Source: an uncultured Acidobacteriota bacterium
GTDB taxonomy: Bacteria; Acidobacteriota; Blastocatellia; RBC074
Reading direction: 5' to 3'
NCBI GenBank assembly: GCA_937967285.1
Contig: CALBSU010000034.1
Span: 1 to 6,097, forward strand
DNA: 6,097 nucleotides
Positions 1 through 6,097 of the stretch are shown piece after piece. A program made the translations under genes and the position numbers. The first letter of the stretch is position 1. Each line of letters starts with the position of its first letter. Below the pieces are notes generated by a model. The model made no database searches. It saw only the letters and a list, made by a program, of their open reading frames with translations, and was not told the DNA's origin.

Positions 1-2015
1 CCGGCACGAGCATGGGCGGACTGATCGGGGCGATATACGCCACGGGTCGCACTCCGGACGAGATGAAGAGACTGCTCCGCGACCAGAACTGGGAGCGACT
101 GCTCAGTTCCGGCCCGAGCTATCGCGAGCTGGCATACCGCAGAAAGGACGACCGGCGCACTTACCAGATCGGTCTCGATCTCGGTTATCGTGACGGGCTG
201 AGCCTTCCTCTCGGAGTCAGTTCAGCGCACTACATCGGCCTGCTGATCGACAGGCTGACTCTGCCTTACTCGAATCTGAAGAATTTCGATGAACTGCCGA
301 TTCCCTATCGCTGCGTGGCGACGGACATGCTGGCCGCCAAGCCGCTGGTCCTGCAGGACGGTTCTCTCTCATCGGCGATGCGCGCAACGATGTCGATTCC
401 GGGCGTCTTCCCGCCGGTTGAACGAGACAAGACCGTGCTGGTCGATGGCGGACTGCTCAACAACATCCCGACCGATGTCATGCGTTCATTCAAACCGGAT
501 GTCGTCATCGCCGTCGATGTGGGATCGAAACTCGGGGATATCGAGACGCTCAGGTCTCTGGTTGGAATCCTTCAGCAGTCGATCGCAGTGATGACGATCG
601 AGAGCGACCGGCGCAATCTGGCGCTCGCCGACCTGATCATCGCGCCGGAACTCGGCGATCTGTCGGTCCTCGATTTCACCACGATCGAGAAGTCCTTTGA
701 AATCGGCTACCAGGCGGCCGAATCCAAGGCAAACATCCTTAAGAAGTTCGCGCTCTCGCCGGAGGAATGGGAACAGTACGTCGCCGAGAGGAACTCCCGG
801 ATTCGCACCGAGGCTCCGATTCCCGACCGCATCGAGGTTGCCGGCAATGACCAGCGGCTGCAGCGTTCGCTGACCAGAAGGCTCGAATCGCAGATCGGCA
901 AGCCGGTCAACGTCGAGAAGATCGAAGAGGCGCTCAATCGGGTGACCGGCCAGGGCAAGTACGAAAGCCTCGATTACGGATTCAGACCGTCTTCTCCCAA
1001 CCCCGGCATCAACATTCTGGAGATCAGAGCCAAAGAGAAGCCCCACTCTCCGCCGTCGATCAACACAGGTGTCATCATCGACGGATCAGACATCAACTCG
1101 ATCAATTTCACAATCGGCGGAAGACTGACAATCTACGACACATGGCGGCGCGGCACCGAATGGAGAATCGATACCCGTCTTGGCTTCGAGAACCTCTTTT
1201 CAACCGAATATTTCGTCCCGCTCGGACACAAGGGATTCTTCGTCGCGCCACATGCAGGCTATCGCAGGGAGCGTCAGGGGATCTATCTGCTCAGAAACCG
1301 GTTCACCGACTACCAGGTCGACAGGGGCGGAGCGGGCCTCGACTTCGGTTTCCTGACCGATCGCAGCGAGATACGAGTGGGCTATGAGCTGAGGAGGATC
1401 ACCGCCAAGGCGCTGATCGGCCTCTCATCGCTGCCGAGAATAGAAGGCAACGCGTCGATGGCGCGGATCCAGTTCACCTTCGACGGTCAGGATAGCCAGA
1501 CGATTCCGCGCAGCGGCGTTCGGCTGGTGGCGGACGGACGCTGGTACTTCACTGCGCCGGACTCCGAGAGGGCCTTCCCGCTGCTCGAGATCAGAAGTTC
1601 GGCCTTCAAGCCGTTAACGGAAAAGGGCTCGCTCTTCGGGGCGTTTTCAGGTGGAACGGCTTTCAAGAGGACGGCTCCGTTTTTCCAGGAGTTCCTTGTC
1701 GGCGGCCCCTTCAGATTCGGCGCATTGGAAAGGGATGAGATCCGTGCGAATCACTATGGTCTGGCGACTGTCGGCTACCTCCACAGCCTCTATCAACTGC
1801 CGTCGCTGATCGGCAGTTCGATATACGCCGGCGGATGGGTGGATCAGTTGGGAACCTGGGGAGGCGCAGCAGTGCTGACCGGAGATCAGCGTTACAGGTC
1901 GGCGGTCTCCGCCGGCATCATTCTGGACTCGAAACTCGGACCGTTCTCGATAGTCGGATCGTGGGGCGAACAGGGCCGGGGGCAGGTCTACTTCTCACTC
2001 GGAAGGTTCTTCTAG
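1..2015 (+). CDS. Patatin-like phospholipase with POTRA and Omp85-type outer-membrane barrel (type Vd autotransporter, PlpD-like), 5' partial
   Basis: The reading frame is open from base 3 to the TAG at 2013-2015, so the true start lies left of the window. The ATG at 12 is not the start: it is the Met inside the catalytic motif GTSMGG (codons 3-20), with nucleophile Ser at 9-11 in a GxSxG elbow. The dyad Asp is in the DGG motif at 444-452, preceded by the usual patatin stretch (CVATD, then AMRATMSIPG). The N-terminal oxyanion glycines and any signal peptide are missing. A POTRA-like segment spans about 822-1043 (IEVAGN at its start, LEIRAKEKP at its end). About 320 residues of alternating beta-strand sequence follow and end in VYFSLGRFF, with the terminal Phe typical of barrel proteins. 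This is the PlpD/type Vd layout: the barrel anchors or passes a patatin domain that hydrolyses acyl ester bonds of phospholipids at the surface. The lipase call is firm; surface release versus anchoring is unknown. It is the first visible gene of a three-gene operon. Confidence 0.93.
   Translation, partial: GTSMGGLIGAIYATGRTPDEMKRLLRDQNWERLLSSGPSYRELAYRRKDDRRTYQIGLDLGYRDGLSLPLGVSSAHYIGLLIDRLTLPYSNLKNFDELPIPYRCVATDMLAAKPLVLQDGSLSSAMRATMSIPGVFPPVERDKTVLVDGGLLNNIPTDVMRSFKPDVVIAVDVGSKLGDIETLRSLVGILQQSIAVMTIESDRRNLALADLIIAPELGDLSVLDFTTIEKSFEIGYQAAESKANILKKFALSPEEWEQYVAERNSRIRTEAPIPDRIEVAGNDQRLQRSLTRRLESQIGKPVNVEKIEEALNRVTGQGKYESLDYGFRPSSPNPGINILEIRAKEKPHSPPSINTGVIIDGSDINSINFTIGGRLTIYDTWRRGTEWRIDTRLGFENLFSTEYFVPLGHKGFFVAPHAGYRRERQGIYLLRNRFTDYQVDRGGAGLDFGFLTDRSEIRVGYELRRITAKALIGLSSLPRIEGNASMARIQFTFDGQDSQTIPRSGVRLVADGRWYFTAPDSERAFPLLEIRSSAFKPLTEKGSLFGAFSGGTAFKRTAPFFQEFLVGGPFRFGALERDEIRANHYGLATVGYLHSLYQLPSLIGSSIYAGGWVDQLGTWGGAAVLTGDQRYRSAVSAGIILDSKLGPFSIVGSWGEQGRGQVYFSLGRFF
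2001..2006 (+). promoter_or_regulatory. Ribosome binding site for the tandem hydrolase gene
   Basis: GGAAGG lies 10 bases before the ATG at 2017, inside the last codons of the phospholipase gene. It supports this ATG, which begins one base after the upstream stop and opens directly into a good signal peptide. Confidence 0.6.
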
Positions 2016-2016
2016 A

Positions 2017-3653
2017 ATGCGTTTTTTTACGCGGCTGTTCATACTGGGTCTGATGATCGTCGGGACAGTACCGGAAGTTCCGGCGCAGGCCCCGGGATGC
2101 GAGCCCCTGAGAATCGGTAATCCGGCGGGAAACTACATCATACCCGGCGCGATGGGCCGGATCTTCTATCGACGTGTCGACGGGCTGGAACTGGAGATGG
2201 ACGCGTATGTTCAGAGGGGCGGCGGGCGAAAGCCCGCCGTCGTTATCATCCACGGGGGCGGATGGGAGAGCGGCAGTCGTCATGCATTTACCGGCCAGAT
2301 GATGGACGAGTTGACCTCCGCGGGTTTCAACTGGTTTGCGATCGACTATCGTAAATCCGGCCTGAAGAGATACCGGGAGGGCGTCGAGGATCTGATCGCC
2401 GCGGTCGATTTCATCCGCTGCCACGCCGGCGAGCTCGGGACGGACCCGGCGCGAATCGCTTTTCTGGGCGAGGATTCCGGTGCGCACATCGCAGCCATGG
2501 CCTCAGTCGAAAAAGCCGGTCTGGCGCGGGCGCTGGTGTCGATCGGCGGATTCTATGATCTGACGAAGAGCGCGCAACTTGCCAACATGCTTGGCGGAAT
2601 GACAAAGGACGAGTCTGACTCCTTCCTGCGCCGTATTTCACCGGCAGAGTCGAAGAGGACACCGTTTCCGGCGACTATGGTCATCCATGGAGCGGCGGAC
2701 AACGAATCGCCGCTCGCGGCTGCCCGAGGGTTCTGCGCCGGCGTGCCGAACTGCCGGCTGATCGAGGTCGAAGGCGCAATCCATCGTCCGGAGAACTGGC
2801 GGCCTTCCCAGTGGGGATACAAGAAAGAGATGATCGAATGGCTGAAGGACCGGCTCGACGGCCGCAGCCTTCGCCACCAGCCTCACGAGGGCGCACCGGC
2901 CAGAAATATCGTTTATGACGCCGAGAACGATCTGAAGATGGATGCCTGGCTGCCGGCAGGCAGAGGGCCGCATCCGGCGGTGATCATCGTTCACGGCGGC
3001 GGATGGGAAGCGGGCGACAAAGTCACCTACATCACGCCGCTCTTCGAGCCGCTGGCGCGGGCCGGATTCGCCTGGTTCTCGATCGATTACAGGCTGACGC
3101 CGCAGGTCAGGCATCCGCAGCAGATGGACGACCTGCGTGCCGCCGTCCGCTTCGTCTCAGCCAACGCCGAAAGGTTCCGGATCGATCCCCGGAAGATCGC
3201 AGTCGTCGGAGAGTCGGCGAGCGGACAGATGGCTGCTCTGCTGGCCGCGGAAAAGATGCCCGAGGTCGCGGCAATCGTCTCCTTTTACGGAGTCTACGAT
3301 TTCATGGCTATGGCCCGTGAGCTGACGCCGAGATCGATCCCGACCAGGCTTTTCGGAATCACCTCGATGAACGACGAGGCGGCCGCCACGCTTCGCAAAT
3401 ATTCGCCGATAGAACGCGCATCCGCGGACCAGACTCCGATGCTGATTATCTGCGGGAACCGCGACGGGCTCTACACTCAGCACATCGCATACATCGACAA
3501 GCTGCGAAAGATCGGTGCGCGTTTCGAGGAGATGACGGTCGAGGGAGCGCCTCACGGCATCGAGAACTGGGAGGGGCATCCCGAACGGCTGGGCTACAAG
3601 CGGAGGATGGTCGATTGGCTCGCTTCCATCCTCTCCTCAGGTGAGAAACCAAG

Positions 3654-3657
<4 letters not shown>
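2017..3657 (+). CDS. Secreted tandem (double-domain) alpha/beta-hydrolase, HGGG esterase/lipase class
   Basis: The 546-residue protein begins with a signal peptide (RLFILGLMIVGTV core, likely cleavage after AQA near residue 25), so it should be periplasmic or secreted. Two homologous hydrolase domains follow, about residues 45-275 and 290-543. Oxyanion HGGGW motifs start at H79 and H326, and the nucleophile elbows at D153 and S400, both exactly 247 residues apart. Candidate acid residues are D228 and D483; histidines are H256 and H513, each followed by ENW. Both domains close with GYK and a short amphipathic helix. Domain 2 has a plausible Ser-Asp-His triad (elbow GESAS). Domain 1 has Asp where Ser is expected (elbow GEDSG). 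Single-domain relatives (BD-FAE-like, carboxylesterase and hormone-sensitive-lipase-like groups) cleave carboxylic esters; the substrate here cannot be named. The start is one base after the phospholipase stop, and the 3' end overlaps the next start by ATGA, so it is co-transcribed and probably translationally coupled. Confidence 0.92.
3639..3645 (+). promoter_or_regulatory. Ribosome binding site for the propeller gene, within the hydrolase coding end
   Basis: AGGTGAG ends 8 bases before the ATG at 3654. That ATG overlaps the TGA of the hydrolase gene (ATGA at 3654-3657), the classic arrangement for translational coupling. Confidence 0.65.
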
Positions 3658-5460
<1,803 letters not shown>

Positions 5461-5464
5461 ATGA

Positions 5465-5554
5465 GTAGGAAGTGCCAAGCCCGCGGAGCGGCCGACATAT
5501 CATAGCCCCGGGTGGAGCGAGGCCCCCAAAGCCGAGCGCAACCCGGGGAATAAA
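5465..5554. repeat. Intergenic hairpin repeat, copy 2 (90 bp)
   Basis: Direct repeat of the preceding unit at a 95 bp interval. It is identical except for one base in the leader (GTAGGAA) and the tip of the long hairpin. The small hairpin is at 5481-5491 and the long one at 5506-5548, in the same unbroken register with the same G-A oppositions. The tip differs: GGC at 5521-5523 pairs with GCC at 5531-5533 around loop CCCCAAA, so the G-U pair of copy 1 is G-C here. Changes are concentrated in the loop and tip while the stem is kept. Confidence 0.9.
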
Positions 5555-5557
5555 TCA

Positions 5558-5579
5558 GTAGAAAACGCAACCCGGGGAA
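5558..5579. repeat. Remnant of a third hairpin repeat with internal deletion
   Basis: GTAGAAA (unit start) is joined directly to ACGCAACCCGGGGAA (unit end), so about 65-70 bases of the middle, including the small hairpin and the 5' arm of the long one, are missing. It shows that at least three units once lay here or that a partial unit was duplicated. Confidence 0.75.
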
Positions 5580-5587
5580 CACGCAGA

Positions 5588-5614
5588 GTGGAATAGCGGA
5601 ATAATTTATTCCAC
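5588..5614 (-). terminator. Stem-loop after the TIGR03437-like gene; possible terminator
   Basis: Perfect 8-bp inverted repeat GTGGAATA (5588-5595) / TATTCCAC (5607-5614) with an 11-base spacer, three bases beyond the - strand stop. A second, overlapping inverted repeat (GGAATAA 5598-5604 / TTATTCC 5606-5612) could compete with it. No T-run follows in either direction, so termination is only suggested by position between convergent genes. Confidence 0.4.
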
Positions 5615-5617
5615 CAC

Positions 5618-6097
5618 CTACTTGATCATAATTCTGACTTTATTCGCCGCCCATCCTTCAACGATCAGATCCAGATCGACCTCACCGGATCCCGCCAGTG
5701 ACCGTGGAAGCAGGATATTTATCTGATCAAGACCTGAGAAGCCGCGCTGTTCGCGTGCGTAAGAAACCGGAAGAACCGCATTTCCGATCCTCATCGAGAC
5801 GGCTGAGATATCGCTTCGCAGCCGGATTCCGGTGCCGTACAGGATCAGGTAGACCTGATCGGACGGAGCGCCGAGGTCGATCGGCCGCGGGACGAACTGA
5901 TTCTGGGTCGAATCCCAGACGGCGAGAGGCTCGTAGGCCTGAGACCCGTCGGCGAATATTCTGAGAGCGCTGCCGACAGCCACGCCCTTCCCGCTGGCAT
6001 TGGCTGCGAAGAGCGCGGGCGAGACTCTGGTGATCTGAACGATTCCGTTGAACACGCCTCCGGCGGAGTTGAAGACCATGACCGAAGCCGGCCCCTC
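5618..6097 (-). CDS. C-terminal part of a protein with a Solibacter-type (TIGR03437-like) C-terminal domain, 5' partial
   Basis: The frame is open from the right edge to the TAG at 5618-5620. The Met at 6079-6077 is internal: the codons before it (EGPASV) continue the domain, so the real start is outside the window. Hallmarks in order are ASVMVFNSAG and GIVQI, SPALFAANASGKG, a phrase like YLILYGTGIR (family: V-L-F-G-T-G), SMRIGNAVLPVSYA, GLDQINILLPRSLAGSGEVDL, and a final beta strand ending VRIMIK. In the family this domain of roughly 200 residues sits at the C terminus of large secreted Acidobacteriota proteins and is thought to be an Ig-like beta fold of unknown role. What lies N-terminal cannot be told. 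It converges on the propeller gene, separated by the repeat locus, and any promoter is outside the window. Confidence 0.85.
   Translation of the reverse strand, partial: EGPASVMVFNSAGGVFNGIVQITRVSPALFAANASGKGVAVGSALRIFADGSQAYEPLAVWDSTQNQFVPRPIDLGAPSDQVYLILYGTGIRLRSDISAVSMRIGNAVLPVSYAREQRGFSGLDQINILLPRSLAGSGEVDLDLIVEGWAANKVRIMIK

Noticed and set aside
12..14. ATG as start of the phospholipase gene
   Set aside because: It is the Met of the GTSMGG catalytic motif; the frame is open to the left edge, so the gene is cut.
486..1046. 186-codon open frame on the - strand inside the phospholipase gene
   Set aside because: Antisense shadow of a clearly conserved patatin/POTRA region.
2022..2028. T7 run just after the hydrolase start codon, possible phase-variable slippage site
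   Set aside because: Seven bases in a Phe-Phe pair of a signal peptide is short for phase variation and no strain comparison is available.
6077..6079. ATG (- strand) as start of the right-edge gene
   Set aside because: The frame continues upstream with sequence that belongs to the same domain, so this Met is internal.

Overview
The window looks like a GC-rich (roughly 60 %) chromosomal segment of an Acidobacteriota-type bacterium, possibly assembled from a metagenome. Three things suggest this. The partial gene at the right edge carries a C-terminal domain of the kind first defined in Solibacter (TIGR03437-like). There is a secreted ASPIC/UnbV propeller protein, a family abundant in that phylum. 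A short hairpin-forming repeat sits between genes. The phylum is an inference from family knowledge; no rRNA or other direct marker is present.

Layout: bases 1-5366 hold three tightly packed + strand genes, the first cut by the left edge. (1) A patatin-like phospholipase fused to a POTRA domain and an Omp85-type outer-membrane barrel (type Vd secretion architecture, PlpD-like). (2) One base downstream, an exported protein made of two tandem alpha/beta-hydrolase domains of the HGGG esterase class. (3) Overlapping it by ATGA, an exported seven-bladed FG-GAP/VCBS beta-propeller with a C-terminal ASPIC/UnbV domain. The spacing (1 bp gap, 4 bp overlap, a purine-rich Shine-Dalgarno before each start) indicates one transcript whose promoter lies left of the window. 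All three products are predicted to be exported or surface-located, so the likely theme is extracellular or envelope lipid/ester hydrolysis and surface binding. No common pathway can be proved from sequence alone.

Bases 5345-5579 contain a compact repeat locus: a (GAAAGTA)x5 heptamer array, two nearly identical 90-91 bp units at 95 bp spacing, and a deleted third unit. Each unit encodes a small hairpin plus a bulge-free 44/43-nt hairpin whose mismatches are G-A oppositions apart from the loop region. The stop codon of the propeller gene lies inside the heptamer array, so the last residues of that protein are repeat-derived. A separate perfect 8-bp stem-loop follows.

Bases 5618-6097 encode, on the - strand and convergent with the operon, the C-terminal part of a gene running off the right edge (TIGR03437-like domain). 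The repeat locus therefore fills the space between two convergent transcription units.

Most interesting points: the repeat family and its fold, its invasion of a coding 3' end, and the double hydrolase whose first domain has aspartate at the nucleophile-elbow position while the second keeps serine.
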